DNA of 64,000 nt from Chitinophaga sancti (lineage in GTDB: Bacteria > Bacteroidota > Bacteroidia > Chitinophagales > Chitinophagaceae). The position numbers and the translations under genes were made by a program. Under the pieces are notes generated by a model. That model was given only the letters and a program-made list of their open reading frames with translations. It did not search any database and was not told the DNA's origin. The DNA lies in NCBI RefSeq assembly GCF_034424315.1, contig NZ_CP139972.1:6580501-6644500 (forward strand). The letters are read 5' to 3'. Each line of letters starts with the position of its first letter. Position 1 is the stretch's first letter. Of this stretch, positions 1 through 9,125 are shown one piece after another.

Positions 1-667
1 AAAACTGCTTTTTAGAGATCTGGTATCCCTGTTTCTTCACAATCTTCTCAAATCTTTCGATCGAGATCCCTGTATCCTTAATTTCCATCAGTTCATCAAT
101 GATACCCTGTGGTTCACCAAATGCACGCAGTAAGCCTTTGTACAGGAAGTTGGGCAACAGGTGAATATAAGGCATCATATTCAGCACCTTGTTCTGGCAG
201 GTCTGCTGGTGCCCGCCATGTGGCATATACCAGGGAGGAAAGCCAAAGTATACCTGTCCCCTTGGGGTAAGCAGGTTTTTCAGGTAGCCAATGATCTTCG
301 ACTGATCTGGAATGTGCTCAATGGCATCTTTGAGGATGATGAGGTCGAAAGAATGTTTGAACTCTCCCAGAAAATCAACGTCATAAATATTCTTGTTGAT
401 TAGCTGCATTTGACCGGCATCTACATATTGCTTCAGGAATTCATGCCCCAGCGCAATTTTGTCGTCGGAGAGGTCTACACCCACACAATGACATCCTCTT
501 TCCAGGAAAGGAATAAGTACGCCGCCTTCACCACAGCCGATTTCCATGATCCGGAGATCCGGGGTGACGGGCATCGCAGTCTCTATGAAAGGCAGGACGT
601 AGTGTACGGAGTTATCAACTTGCTGCTGATACCTAACGTCTGCATTACCGTGTTGTATTAACGACAT
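1..667 (-). CDS. Class I SAM-dependent methyltransferase, 3' end outside window
   Basis: The reverse strand from the ATG at 667 stays open to the left edge (222 codons), so the C-terminus is missing. The translation begins MSLIQHGNADVRYQQQ. It has the glycine-rich SAM-binding motif MEIGCGEGG (about residues 41-49), an acidic residue after the second strand (GVDLS, 63-67) and the motif IV-like DLIILKDAIEHI (about 108-119). This is the fold of small-molecule or lipid/sugar methyltransferases (Methyltransf_11/25 type); the substrate cannot be told from the sequence. It is divergent from truB, with 43 bases between the two start codons. The fold is secure, the substrate unknown. Confidence 0.85.
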   Translation of the reverse strand, partial: MSLIQHGNADVRYQQQVDNSVHYVLPFIETAMPVTPDLRIMEIGCGEGGVLIPFLERGCHCVGVDLSDDKIALGHEFLKQYVDAGQMQLINKNIYDVDFLGEFKHSFDLIILKDAIEHIPDQSKIIGYLKNLLTPRGQVYFGFPPWYMPHGGHQQTCQNKVLNMMPYIHLLPNFLYKGLLRAFGEPQGIIDELMEIKDTGISIERFEKIVKKQGYQISKKQF

Positions 668-671
668 ATGT

Positions 672-706
672 TTTGAAAATTGTGTGAAAATAGTAAAATA
701 TCTTTG
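672..706 (+). promoter_or_regulatory. Bacteroidota-type promoter of truB
   Basis: TATCTTTG at 699-706 matches the -7 consensus TAnnTTTG, with TTTG at 672-675 upstream (23-base spacer, slightly long). The -7 box ends only four bases before the ATG at 711, so the transcript should start at or next to the start codon, giving a leaderless or nearly leaderless mRNA. Confidence 0.55.
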
Positions 707-710
707 CGGC

Positions 711-1397
711 ATGAACCAACAAGAAAAAAATAAATATGAAGAAGGACAGGTGATACTGATTAACAAGCCCCTGACCTGGACTTCTTTTGATGTGGTGCGT
801 AAAATCAGGAATACTACAAAAGCTAAGACTGGCCATGCCGGCACGCTGGATCCGCTCGCTACCGGTCTGCTCATTTGCTGTACAGGTAAGATGACGAAAA
901 AGATCAACGAAGTGCAGGCACAGGAAAAAGAATATACAGGTACATTTACCCTGGGAGCTGTGACACCTACTTACGACCTGGAATCGGAGCCGACAGATTT
1001 TAAACCACTGGATGCACTGACGCCGGAGAGCATTCATGCAGCGACCAGACAATTCATTGGTGAATTGCAGCAATTGCCACCCATACACTCAGCTATCAAG
1101 CAAAATGGGAAACCTATTTATGAGCTGGCTCGTAAAGGAGTGGAAGTGAAGGTGGAACCAAGGAAAATTTTCATCAAGACGTTTGAGATTACTTCGATAG
1201 CATTGCCGGTGGTGCATTTCAGGGTAGAGTGTAGTACGGGAACTTATATACGTTCACTGGCAAATGATTTTGGTGCAGCGCTGGGTGTAGGTGGCTATAT
1301 GAGTAGCCTGTGCAGAACGAGGATAGGGGAGTTTAAGCTGGAGGATGCTTATACAATGGAGGATTTTATTGAGAAAGTGAAGAACGAGACACGCTAA
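711..1397 (+). CDS. truB: tRNA pseudouridine(55) synthase TruB
   Basis: TruB converts U55 in the T-loop of tRNAs to pseudouridine. The 228-residue product has the family motif GHAGTLDPLATG, with the catalytic aspartate at residue 47. It also has the N-terminal KPLTWTSFDVV segment and the later GTYIRSLANDFG motif. I chose the ATG at 711 over the in-frame ATG at 684: the earlier one adds nine residues with no family counterpart and would lie upstream of the -7 promoter box at 699-706. The gene lacks a long PUA domain, giving the short form common in Bacteroidota. It converges on tamL with a shared terminator. Confidence 0.96.
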   Translation: MNQQEKNKYEEGQVILINKPLTWTSFDVVRKIRNTTKAKTGHAGTLDPLATGLLICCTGKMTKKINEVQAQEKEYTGTFTLGAVTPTYDLESEPTDFKPLDALTPESIHAATRQFIGELQQLPPIHSAIKQNGKPIYELARKGVEVKVEPRKIFIKTFEITSIALPVVHFRVECSTGTYIRSLANDFGAALGVGGYMSSLCRTRIGEFKLEDAYTMEDFIEKVKNETR

Positions 1398-1442
1398 AAA
1401 TATTAACGGGTTTTTGCGGTAAGCAAAAACCCGTTAATATTT
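1398..1442. terminator. Bidirectional terminator between truB and tamL
   Basis: A perfect 20-base-pair inverted repeat (1398-1417 with 1423-1442, loop GGTAA) carries A-rich and T-rich flanks on both strands. It therefore works as an intrinsic terminator for truB on the + strand and for tamL on the - strand. Its right arm touches the tamL stop codon. Confidence 0.9.
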
Positions 1443-3856
1443 TAAAACGGATAACCAATCGCCACATTCCAGATAATATTTTTCCTTCTCCAGGCACCAC
1501 TTCCCAGATCCCATTCACTCAAATACCAACCATCTTTATTCCCTGTAAAATAAGGCACCTTCACCGGCACACCCCAATCCACACGTATCAGGAAGAATGA
1601 GAAATCCAATCTCAAACCAGCACCCGTACCGATAGCCAGATCATGATACAGCTTATTCAGCCTGAACTCAGAACCCCCACGCAGCGTATCTTTCTTCATC
1701 ATCCAGATATTACCCATATCCAGGAATGTAGCCCCCTTCAGGTTCACAGTTCCATTGAAAAGACGCAATAAATCAAACCGGTATTCAATATTTCCTTCCA
1801 GCTTCATATCACCCGTCTGATCCGGGAAAGTGCTGGCAGTTTCAGAACTGTCTTTAAATGTACCAGGACCCAGGGTACGCAGTCTCCATGCACGGATACT
1901 ATTCGGACCACCTGCTGTAAACTGGCGGATATAAGGCATTACATCTGACTTACCATAAGGAATACCCACCCCGCCATAAATACGGGTTGCCAGTGTGGTA
2001 TGCGGGGTCAGGTTCCAGTAATGACGATAATCTGCTTCCATTTTTATGAAGTTGGCAATCTCCATATTGGTGAGCGATTCCAGGTCATTGCTGGTACCAA
2101 ATGCCGAATTCATGAGGCTATTGATCCCATTCAGCCATGCACCGGATTCTTCGATATTCGCCCTGAAAAAGGAATTGTGCAGTTTATGCAGCAGGTCATT
2201 ATTGCTATAGGTGTACGTCACGTTTTCCCCACCGATGAAAGCCGGCTCAAAACTGCGTTTCAGGTAAGGATTTTTTTCAACCGTATTCTGCCTGAAGGTC
2301 TGGTTCAGGTTTACCCCTAGGTAGTTCAGCGCAATAGGATTTACTTTCCAGGTTTTGTATGCAGACTCCTTCCACTCATAGCCAAAGGAAGCATTGATGT
2401 TGGAGATATAAAACTTGTCAGTACGGGTCAGGTAGTCAATACCAGCGGTCAGGCGGGTTTTAACCCCTGTACGGTTAGACGCAATATGGAAAGGCGTGAT
2501 GAATCGTGGGAAGATGAGGCTCACCTGGCCACCGATCTCCTGTGATTGCAGTGCCCAGCTTCCCAGGTTACGTATTAGTTCGATACCGCCGTTCAGGCTG
2601 ATATTGAGCTGAGTGGCAGAACGGCCTACATTCAGGTGTTTATAGTTCAGGCTGATACCGCTACCCAGCAGGTAGTCAGATGAAGTACTCACCTCAATGT
2701 TGGCCCCCAGTTCCTGTTTACGCTTAGGCGCCAGGAAGAGGTAGGTCTCCAGTGTATTGGGTTTAATTTTGCTCTCCCTGAACTGCAGGGTCACGAACTG
2801 CCATGCACCCAGGTCGTAAAGGTGGCTGATGGCGTCGTTGGTTTTTTGCTGGGAATAGAGGTCACCATTGTGCAGGCTGATGGAGCGCTGGATCACACTG
2901 GGTTTGAACATATTCTGACGGTAGCGGATGATCAGGTCATTGCGTACCAGGCGTTTGAATAAAGTATCGTTCGTATTGCCGTAGCTGGGATAATCCGGGT
3001 ATACGTACACACTATCCAGGTGATATTGCTGGTAGTGGGAGCTGGTATCGTCCGGGTTCCTGATTTTGACAGCGATATCCATTTTCGGGTTATCCTGTCC
3101 TTTCTTTTCGTTATATACGTTGATGATCCCTTCAAAAGGGTTCATGAGGTTGCGGAAGAGCGTTTTATGCAGGGTGTCTATCTCAAACTCGATCGCATCC
3201 CTGTCAAACTTGTAGTAGCCTGCATTGCGTACGATGCGCATCAGTCTTTCCCTTTCACTGCCCAGCAATTCCTGCTTGTAAGACATGCCGGTTTTGATGA
3301 GAGAAAGCTTCTCATTGTCCAGCACCAGTTTCAGGATGTTAGAATCGGGCACTTCGTAAGTAATGCGGTTGATCACGAAGTTCTTCCCGGTATTCACATT
3401 GTAGATAACGGAAGTTTTCTGGCGTTTGGTAGTTTCTTTATAATCCACAGTCGCGTAGAAGTAGCCCTGGTTATTCAGGTAGCTAAGCATCCTTTTTACA
3501 GATTCCTTTGTTTTGATGGAATCGTAAATAACAGGTTCTTCCAGGTTGCGCTTGGAAAGCATAAGGTTCCAGAACCAGTTGGATTTCTTCTCTTTATTCT
3601 TTTGATTGTAGAGCCATACTTTGAAGCGGATACCGAGAAAGGAGGTATTGGCCTGCTGCAGCATGAGCTGTTTGGAAGTAAGGGAAACATGGAGATCCTG
3701 CCTTTCGTTGGAGGTAGCGTCTCCTTTTACATTCACATTGTTCTGAATGTAGAGCTGCTGATTTTTTTGCAGGTATTTAGTATTGGAACAGGCGGCCAGC
3801 ACCAGTATGGTTATAATTGAAACAAGAAAGTTCTGAATGGGAGGCCGCTGCATCAA
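1442..3856 (-). CDS. tamL: BamA/TamA-family outer-membrane lipoprotein TamL
   Basis: This 804-residue protein has a lipoprotein signal ending VLAAC (cysteine near residue 23). Mixed alpha/beta POTRA-like repeats follow (roughly residues 35-330), with a C-terminal beta-barrel ending in aromatic phenylalanine (AIGYPF). The barrel holds the typical family segments PYIRQFTAGGPNSIRAWR and GLRLDFSFFLIRVDWG. Bacteroidota carry a lipidated TamA relative, TamL, that works with TamB in outer-membrane protein and envelope assembly; the lipobox makes this the best fit. No tamB lies next to it. The start could also be the second methionine, three bases in. Confidence 0.88.
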   Translation of the reverse strand: MMQRPPIQNFLVSIITILVLAACSNTKYLQKNQQLYIQNNVNVKGDATSNERQDLHVSLTSKQLMLQQANTSFLGIRFKVWLYNQKNKEKKSNWFWNLMLSKRNLEEPVIYDSIKTKESVKRMLSYLNNQGYFYATVDYKETTKRQKTSVIYNVNTGKNFVINRITYEVPDSNILKLVLDNEKLSLIKTGMSYKQELLGSERERLMRIVRNAGYYKFDRDAIEFEIDTLHKTLFRNLMNPFEGIINVYNEKKGQDNPKMDIAVKIRNPDDTSSHYQQYHLDSVYVYPDYPSYGNTNDTLFKRLVRNDLIIRYRQNMFKPSVIQRSISLHNGDLYSQQKTNDAISHLYDLGAWQFVTLQFRESKIKPNTLETYLFLAPKRKQELGANIEVSTSSDYLLGSGISLNYKHLNVGRSATQLNISLNGGIELIRNLGSWALQSQEIGGQVSLIFPRFITPFHIASNRTGVKTRLTAGIDYLTRTDKFYISNINASFGYEWKESAYKTWKVNPIALNYLGVNLNQTFRQNTVEKNPYLKRSFEPAFIGGENVTYTYSNNDLLHKLHNSFFRANIEESGAWLNGINSLMNSAFGTSNDLESLTNMEIANFIKMEADYRHYWNLTPHTTLATRIYGGVGIPYGKSDVMPYIRQFTAGGPNSIRAWRLRTLGPGTFKDSSETASTFPDQTGDMKLEGNIEYRFDLLRLFNGTVNLKGATFLDMGNIWMMKKDTLRGGSEFRLNKLYHDLAIGTGAGLRLDFSFFLIRVDWGVPVKVPYFTGNKDGWYLSEWDLGSGAWRRKNIIWNVAIGYPF

Positions 3857-3923
3857 GTCAATACAATGTTTATTGTTTATAGCAAGAATTCCATGACGTA
3901 CATAGAACCTTCACCTCTGTGGC

Positions 3924-3954
3924 TTTGCCGATTAAAAGAATTCATGTAGGTTTG
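3924..3954 (+). promoter_or_regulatory. Consensus promoter of the TrmH-type gene
   Basis: TTTG at 3924-3927, a 19-base spacer and TAGGTTTG at 3947-3954 fit the Bacteroidota housekeeping sigma consensus exactly. Only five bases separate the -7 box from the ATG at 3960, which again predicts a leaderless transcript. Confidence 0.75.
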
Positions 3955-3959
3955 GCCCT

Positions 3960-4691
3960 ATGTTGTCAAAGGCGCAAATTAAGTATATTCAATCATTACA
4001 GCATAAAAAATACCGTCAAAAATCTGGCCAGTTCATAGCAGAAGGTGATAAGATCGTTCCTGAACTGGTGTCCGGAGGGATGGTGGTGAGAGAAGTGTAT
4101 GCTACAAAGGAGTGGATCAGCGGGCATGAACAGCTCCTGGAGGGCAAAGTACCTGTTATTGAAGTAGAAGCACATGTGCTGAAACAACTTTCTGCACTTA
4201 CAACTCCCAATCAGGCCCTGGCCCTGGTGGATATTCCCCCGGCAGCGCCCCTGGTACTGAAAGGCCAGGTATCGCTCGCACTCGAAACTATTCAGGACCC
4301 CGGAAATATGGGTACCCTGATCCGTATAGCCGACTGGTTCGGCATTAAACAGCTGATCTGCACACCGGATTGTGTGGATGTGTATAACCCTAAAACCATA
4401 CAGGCTACCATGGGTAGCATAGCCCGGGTCAATATCATTGAAACGGATCTCCTGTCATTATTACAAAAAGAAGAAGTGCCTTCTTATGCGGCAACCCTGC
4501 ATGGTACAGATATTACTACTTTCTCCAAACTGGCAGAGGGGATGATCCTCATCGGTAATGAGTCGAAGGGCCTGAGTGATGCGGTGATTGCGGCTTGTAC
4601 GCATAAACTGACCATTCCCCGGCTGGGTGGTGCTGAGTCTCTGAATGCCGGTGTGGCAGCGGGGATCATTTGTGGGAGGTTGCTTATTTAA
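3960..4691 (+). CDS. TrmH/SpoU-family RNA 2'-O-methyltransferase
   Basis: Methylates ribose 2'-OH in rRNA or tRNA with SAM through the SPOUT trefoil-knot fold. All three SPOUT motifs are visible: motif 1 QDPGNMGTLIRIADWFG (about 112-128, with Asn115 and Arg122), motif 2 MILIGNESKGLS (about 195-206) and motif 3 IPRLGGAESLNAGVA (about 219-233). Residues 1-100 resemble the substrate-binding N-terminal domain seen in RlmB and TsnR relatives. The length of 243 residues is normal. The exact target nucleotide is not readable from sequence. The promoter lies immediately upstream of the ATG. Confidence 0.93.
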   Translation: MLSKAQIKYIQSLQHKKYRQKSGQFIAEGDKIVPELVSGGMVVREVYATKEWISGHEQLLEGKVPVIEVEAHVLKQLSALTTPNQALALVDIPPAAPLVLKGQVSLALETIQDPGNMGTLIRIADWFGIKQLICTPDCVDVYNPKTIQATMGSIARVNIIETDLLSLLQKEEVPSYAATLHGTDITTFSKLAEGMILIGNESKGLSDAVIAACTHKLTIPRLGGAESLNAGVAAGIICGRLLI

Positions 4692-4741
4692 ATTGTAATG
4701 CCTTCAGCGGAAGAGCTTTGTATAACAGCTGTATAAATGAC

Positions 4742-5974
4742 TTACTTAAATTGTAAAGCTTTCACAGGCGTGATTTTCCGTGTAACCATCGCCGGTATAG
4801 TCAGTATTAACAGGCACACCGCAAAAGTACCCATATTGATGAGCAGTACCTGGTACCAATGCAGATCGATAGCGGCAGCAGACATGTAATAACTTTCCTC
4901 ATCCAGCTTTATAAACCCGGTCGTCTTTTGCAGGATGGCCAGACCTACCCCCAGTATATCCCCGATGATCAACCCCGCCAGCACAATATAGGCTGCCTGG
5001 TAAATAAAGATTTGCTGGATCCTGCTGTTGCGCATACCAAGGGCTTTCAGGATGCCCACCATATTAGTACGTTCGAGAATGAGGATCAGGATAGCGGTGA
5101 TCATGTTGATAACTGCCACGATGGTCATGATGATGAGAATGATGGCTTCACTTTGATTTTGCAGTGCCAGCCAGTCAAATATATTTGGATAGATATCCCT
5201 TATCGTGCGGAGAAAGAGTTTGTCAGGAATGCCATTCAGAGAGGCTTCCGCAGTTTCATCCATCTTATGGTAATCGTCAATAAATACTTCATAGCCGCCT
5301 ATACTGCCCGCCGGCCAGTTATTTAGTTTGCGGATCAGTTCCAGGTCACCAATCACGTAGGTCTTATCATATTCCTCCACTGCCGTTTTATAGATGCCTG
5401 TTACCCTGAGTTTTCTGGCTCTGGGCGGGAGGCCTGCACCCTGGATGAAATAGATGATCAGCGGATCGTTCACTTTCAGGCGCAATTCTTTGGCCATGGT
5501 AGTGGAAATAATGATTTCCGGGGCATAGCTGCTATCGTTGAAGTGAATGATATTGCCGGACTGCATAAACTGCTGGAGATGTGTCCAGTTATAATGACTG
5601 TCCACGCCCTTGAAAATCACGCCGGAGAGGTCTTTTTCTCCTTTGATGATGGCTGATTTGGTGGCATATGCATTGACGGTATTGATGCCACTTACATTTT
5701 TCAGGTATCTGACAATGCTGGTATCCGAATCGAAGGGGATCTGTTCCGTGAGAGGGCCGGCATTTGGCTGGTACTGGTTAATGTGCATATGCCCCCAGAA
5801 ACTGAAGATCTTTTGCTGGATGGTAATTTGAAAACCGTTTACCAATGCGATGGCCAGGATCATTACAGCTACGCTGATAGCGGTGGCTATCACGGCAATG
5901 TTGATGATGAACCTGGAAAAAGAGCCGGAGCGGTTGAAAGCGATCCGTTTCGCAATGAATGATGATAAACGCAT
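4742..5974 (-). CDS. FtsX/LolE-family ABC transporter permease
   Basis: This 410-residue integral membrane protein has the MacB/LolCE/FtsX layout: one N-terminal transmembrane helix (about 22-46), a large periplasmic domain (about 47-270) and three C-terminal helices (about 275-400). The cytoplasmic loop holds the GILKALGMRNSRIQQIF coupling motif. In LolCDE the permeases extract lipoproteins from the inner membrane; no ATPase is adjacent, so the partner must be encoded elsewhere. TACATTTG at 5979-5986 (reverse strand) ends four bases from the start codon, the same leaderless arrangement as truB. Confidence 0.85.
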   Translation of the reverse strand: MRLSSFIAKRIAFNRSGSFSRFIINIAVIATAISVAVMILAIALVNGFQITIQQKIFSFWGHMHINQYQPNAGPLTEQIPFDSDTSIVRYLKNVSGINTVNAYATKSAIIKGEKDLSGVIFKGVDSHYNWTHLQQFMQSGNIIHFNDSSYAPEIIISTTMAKELRLKVNDPLIIYFIQGAGLPPRARKLRVTGIYKTAVEEYDKTYVIGDLELIRKLNNWPAGSIGGYEVFIDDYHKMDETAEASLNGIPDKLFLRTIRDIYPNIFDWLALQNQSEAIILIIMTIVAVINMITAILILILERTNMVGILKALGMRNSRIQQIFIYQAAYIVLAGLIIGDILGVGLAILQKTTGFIKLDEESYYMSAAAIDLHWYQVLLINMGTFAVCLLILTIPAMVTRKITPVKALQFK

Positions 5975-6166
5975 GAGACAAATGTATCAATTTTTTGCAT
6001 GGCTAAAAGGAGAGAATCCGCCATTTTGAGGGTAGAAAAAAACGCGGCAGGCCGCTGTCCGATCTTTTGGGTAGAAAATGGGAATGGGTTACATCAACTA
6101 AAAGGGCCGGTTTGCCGCTAGCCGGCGAAAAGATCGTACCTTAACCATTCCATATAGAACTAAGTT

Positions 6167-7456
6167 ATGATGATAAAGCCCTACTTCTGTATACCTGTAA
6201 TCGGGCTGCTGTTATTCTTTTTACCGGCAGTAGCACAGGACAACACCTACGGACCTGGTCACATTTACTATAACAATATCAGATCTGTAAAGCTGAACCA
6301 GGCCGGAGACCAGACAGCCTTCCCTGTTATCTCTCTGAATGGAGGTGATGCCGTGGATCTGTCATTTGATGACCTGGATGCGGATGTCAAGGACTACTAT
6401 TACACCCTGCAATTGTGTAATTATGACTGGACACCTGTCAATATCAATCAACTGGAGTACCTGAGAGGATTTTCCGAGAACAGGATTACGAGTTATAAAT
6501 TTTCCAGTGTAGCACTGGTGAGATATACACATTACACTGCCTCATTGCCGAATGCGAACTGTATGCCGATCAAGGCGGGTAATTACCTGCTGAAGGTGTA
6601 CCTGGACAGTGATACCTCACAGCTGGCATTTACAAAGCGATTGCTGGTGGTGAGCAATAAGGGCGGATTGAGTGGTGTAATACAGCAACCAGTATCACCG
6701 AAGGTGTTCAAGATAAACCAGAAAGTGAATTTCGTAGTAAGTACAGGTGGCTTGAATGTGGTGAATCCTTTTGATCAGCTAAAGGTGGTGATCCTGCAGA
6801 ACTACCGGTGGGATTTCCCGATTGTCAATCCTAAGCCGATGTTTATAAAGGGGAATACGATTGAGTACAATGCGGAGCTGGATGTGCAGTTCCCGGCAGG
6901 GAAGGAGTGGAGATGGATTGATCTGCGAAGTTTTCGCCTGCAGACGGAGCGGGTAAAGCGTTCTGAATATCATACTGATGGAACGGATGTATATGTGATG
7001 CCGGACTATCCAAGAGGGAATACGATGTATTCTTATGTGAAGGATTATAATGGGATGTATTTTTTGGCAACGATTGATAACTATGATCCTTTTTATGAGG
7101 GGGATTATGCGACTACGCATTTTACTTATCCGGCACCGGAGCCTTATGCAGGGTATGATCTGTACCTGATAGGGGAGATGACGAATTATGAGTATAATGA
7201 TGGGAGTAAAATGGTGTATAATCCGCAGACAAGGGCTTATGAGGGAACAATGTTTTTGAAGCAGGGTTTTTATAATTATGAATATGCATTGTTAGATACC
7301 AGGGATCCGGATGCAAGGCCGGGTACTGCTGAGACAGAGGGTGACTGGTGGGAGACGGAGAATAATTATACGATCCTGTTATATTATAGAGATCTGGGAG
7401 GGAGGTATGATGAGTTGGTGTCTACAGTAACCTTAAATTCAAAATTAAACAGGTAA
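6167..7456 (+). CDS. Type IX secretion system plug protein (DUF5103)
   Basis: A cleavable signal peptide (about residues 1-24, ending AVAQ) is followed by the DUF5103 fold. The family hallmarks are the LSFDDLDADVKDYYYTLQLC segment, the CNYDWTPVNINQLEYL motif, a YTHYTASLPNANC stretch and the KAGNYLLKVY motif. In Flavobacterium the homologous Plug protein closes the periplasmic side of the SprA translocon when no cargo is engaged, so T9SS is expected in this organism. The length of 429 residues is typical. It stands alone here with its own terminator. Confidence 0.88.
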   Translation: MMIKPYFCIPVIGLLLFFLPAVAQDNTYGPGHIYYNNIRSVKLNQAGDQTAFPVISLNGGDAVDLSFDDLDADVKDYYYTLQLCNYDWTPVNINQLEYLRGFSENRITSYKFSSVALVRYTHYTASLPNANCMPIKAGNYLLKVYLDSDTSQLAFTKRLLVVSNKGGLSGVIQQPVSPKVFKINQKVNFVVSTGGLNVVNPFDQLKVVILQNYRWDFPIVNPKPMFIKGNTIEYNAELDVQFPAGKEWRWIDLRSFRLQTERVKRSEYHTDGTDVYVMPDYPRGNTMYSYVKDYNGMYFLATIDNYDPFYEGDYATTHFTYPAPEPYAGYDLYLIGEMTNYEYNDGSKMVYNPQTRAYEGTMFLKQGFYNYEYALLDTRDPDARPGTAETEGDWWETENNYTILLYYRDLGGRYDELVSTVTLNSKLNR

Positions 7457-7471
7457 GTTACGGCATTAAAC

Positions 7472-7507
7472 AAAAAACGCTGATACCCAAGGTATCAGCG
7501 TTTTTTT
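7472..7507. terminator. Bidirectional terminator between plug gene and NDH-2 gene
   Basis: The stem ACGCTGATACC / GGTATCAGCGT (7477-7487 with 7491-7501) has a three-base loop, preceded by six A and followed by seven T. It serves the + strand plug gene and the convergent - strand oxidoreductase. Confidence 0.92.
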
Positions 7508-7527
7508 GTTTAATGCAGGCCAAATAT

Positions 7528-8847
7528 TTATTGTACTGTTTGTCTCAGTTTTACAATATTCGATGCCCCTCTTTTAATAATAATCCTCGTACCTCTGTCA
7601 TAAGTAAAATACCGGTACAACCAGTTCGTAAACACCACCAGCCTATTCCTGAATCCTAATAAACTCATCAGGTGCACCAGCATCCACACAATCCATGCAA
7701 AATACCCACTGATCCTCATCCCAAAGAATTCTGCAATAGCCTTATTACGACCAATAGTCGCCATACTACCCAGGTCTTTATACTTAAATGGCTTAACCGC
7801 AGCTGGCTGCCCTTTGCTAATAGATCGGATATTACGTGCCACATTCACACCCTGCTGAATCGCCACCTGTGCTACCATTGGATAACCTTTAGGGAAGCGT
7901 TCGGGATCATTCACCATCTGTGCGATATCACCCACCGCATAGATATTCTCATATCCTTTTACCTGGTTAAATTCATTCACGGTAATACGTCCTCCGGCAA
8001 CAACAATGTCAGCCGGGATACCGCTCACCGGCACCCCTTTCACCCCTGCTGCCCAGAGCAGGGATTTACTTTGTAATTTTTCCCCGTTACTGAGGATCAG
8101 TGTCTCACCATCATATTCTTTTACAAATGTATTGAGGATGACATTCACACCCAGTTTGTGTAAACCATCCAACGCTTTTTGGGAAGACTGTTCACTAAAC
8201 CCGTTCAGTACGCGTGGGCTACCTTCCACCAGGTAGATCTTCATCAGCGATATCGGCAGTTCAGGATAATCTTTCGGCATAATGTACTTACGTAATTCTG
8301 CGAAAGCGCCTGCCAGCTCTACGCCTGTAGGGCCTCCGCCTACCATCACGAAGTTCAGTTTGGCCTGTATTTCTTCAGGTTCACGCAGCAGCAGGCTCTC
8401 CTCGAATTGTTTGATCACGTAGTTACGGATCTGTACCGCTTCGATAAGCGATTTCATACCGATAGCATTTTGTTCTATTGCTTTGTTGCCAAAGAAATTG
8501 GTGGTACTACCGGTGGCAAAGATCAGGTAATCATAATGCAGTTCCCCTATGCTGGTTTCCAGTATATTCCCGGCAGGGCGTACGCCTGTTACTTCCGCCA
8601 TGCGGAAATAAAAATTTTTCTGGTGCTTGAAGATGCCGCGGAGTGGGAACGCAATGCTATCCGTTTCGAGGCCTGCAGTAGATACCTGGTATAGTAAAGG
8701 CTGAAATAAGTGATAATTGTTCCTGTCAAGAAGCACCACTTGTACAGGCACTCCTTTCAATTGTTTAGCAATATTAATACCTCCAAAACCTCCTCCAACA
8801 ATAACAACGCGGGGTAATCCTGTTTCCGGAACGTTCGGCTGAATCAT
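7528..8847 (-). CDS. Type II NADH:quinone oxidoreductase (NDH-2)
   Basis: A single-subunit, non-proton-pumping NADH dehydrogenase that passes electrons to quinone at the inner membrane. Two dinucleotide-binding folds are visible: FAD-binding VVIVGGGFGGINIAKQL near residues 14-30 and NADH-binding FVMVGGGPTGVELAGAF near 165-182. The FAD-proximal IYAVGDIAQM motif lies near residue 305. Family signatures NNYHLFQPLLYQVSTAGL and the C-terminal membrane-anchoring segment (FAWIVWMLVHLMSLLGFRNR) fit NDH-2. The length of 439 residues is normal. The gene is monocistronic. Confidence 0.93.
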   Translation of the reverse strand: MIQPNVPETGLPRVVIVGGGFGGINIAKQLKGVPVQVVLLDRNNYHLFQPLLYQVSTAGLETDSIAFPLRGIFKHQKNFYFRMAEVTGVRPAGNILETSIGELHYDYLIFATGSTTNFFGNKAIEQNAIGMKSLIEAVQIRNYVIKQFEESLLLREPEEIQAKLNFVMVGGGPTGVELAGAFAELRKYIMPKDYPELPISLMKIYLVEGSPRVLNGFSEQSSQKALDGLHKLGVNVILNTFVKEYDGETLILSNGEKLQSKSLLWAAGVKGVPVSGIPADIVVAGGRITVNEFNQVKGYENIYAVGDIAQMVNDPERFPKGYPMVAQVAIQQGVNVARNIRSISKGQPAAVKPFKYKDLGSMATIGRNKAIAEFFGMRISGYFAWIVWMLVHLMSLLGFRNRLVVFTNWLYRYFTYDRGTRIIIKRGASNIVKLRQTVQ

Positions 8848-8956
8848 AAAAACAACATTTAGCGATCAATGAATTATAGAAGAGAAATAGCATGCCAATC
8901 GGGGTAGGCACTGTGTTTTTAAACGCCGGAGTTTATAAATGCATATCAAAGTTATA

Positions 8957-8982
8957 AAACTTTCAGAAAAAAATGAAAGTTT
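8957..8982. repeat. Hairpin in NDH-2 upstream region
   Basis: AAACTTTCA (8957-8965) and TGAAAGTTT (8974-8982) form a perfect nine-base-pair inverted repeat with an A-rich eight-base loop. It lies between the start of the NDH-2 gene and the terminator of the aldolase gene, both on the - strand. It could be part of an operator or leader, but I cannot tell. Confidence 0.5.
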
Positions 8983-9071
8983 AATGAAGGAATTTATTGG
9001 GTGTTGTTTAAATAATTCAAAGACAGCCCCAGGCGTCTCAGATTTCTACAATTGGCTTGGTCTGTAGAAAC

Positions 9072-9104
9072 AAAAAATCCCCGATGTATTACTACACCGG
9101 GGAC
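9072..9104 (-). terminator. Intrinsic terminator of the aldolase gene
   Basis: On the - strand a GC-rich stem (TCCCCG arms at 78-83 and 98-103 of the 9000 block, plus GTGTA pairing) is followed by a run of six T, directly downstream of the aldolase stop codon. Confidence 0.85.
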
Positions 9105-9125
9105 TATATACCATCTAAAAGTATA

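Noticed and set aside
3020..3820. Long forward-strand open frame opposite tamL (266 codons)
   Set aside because: It lies wholly antisense to a well-supported BamA-family gene and its translation has no domain or signal pattern; such mirror frames are common opposite genes with biased codons.
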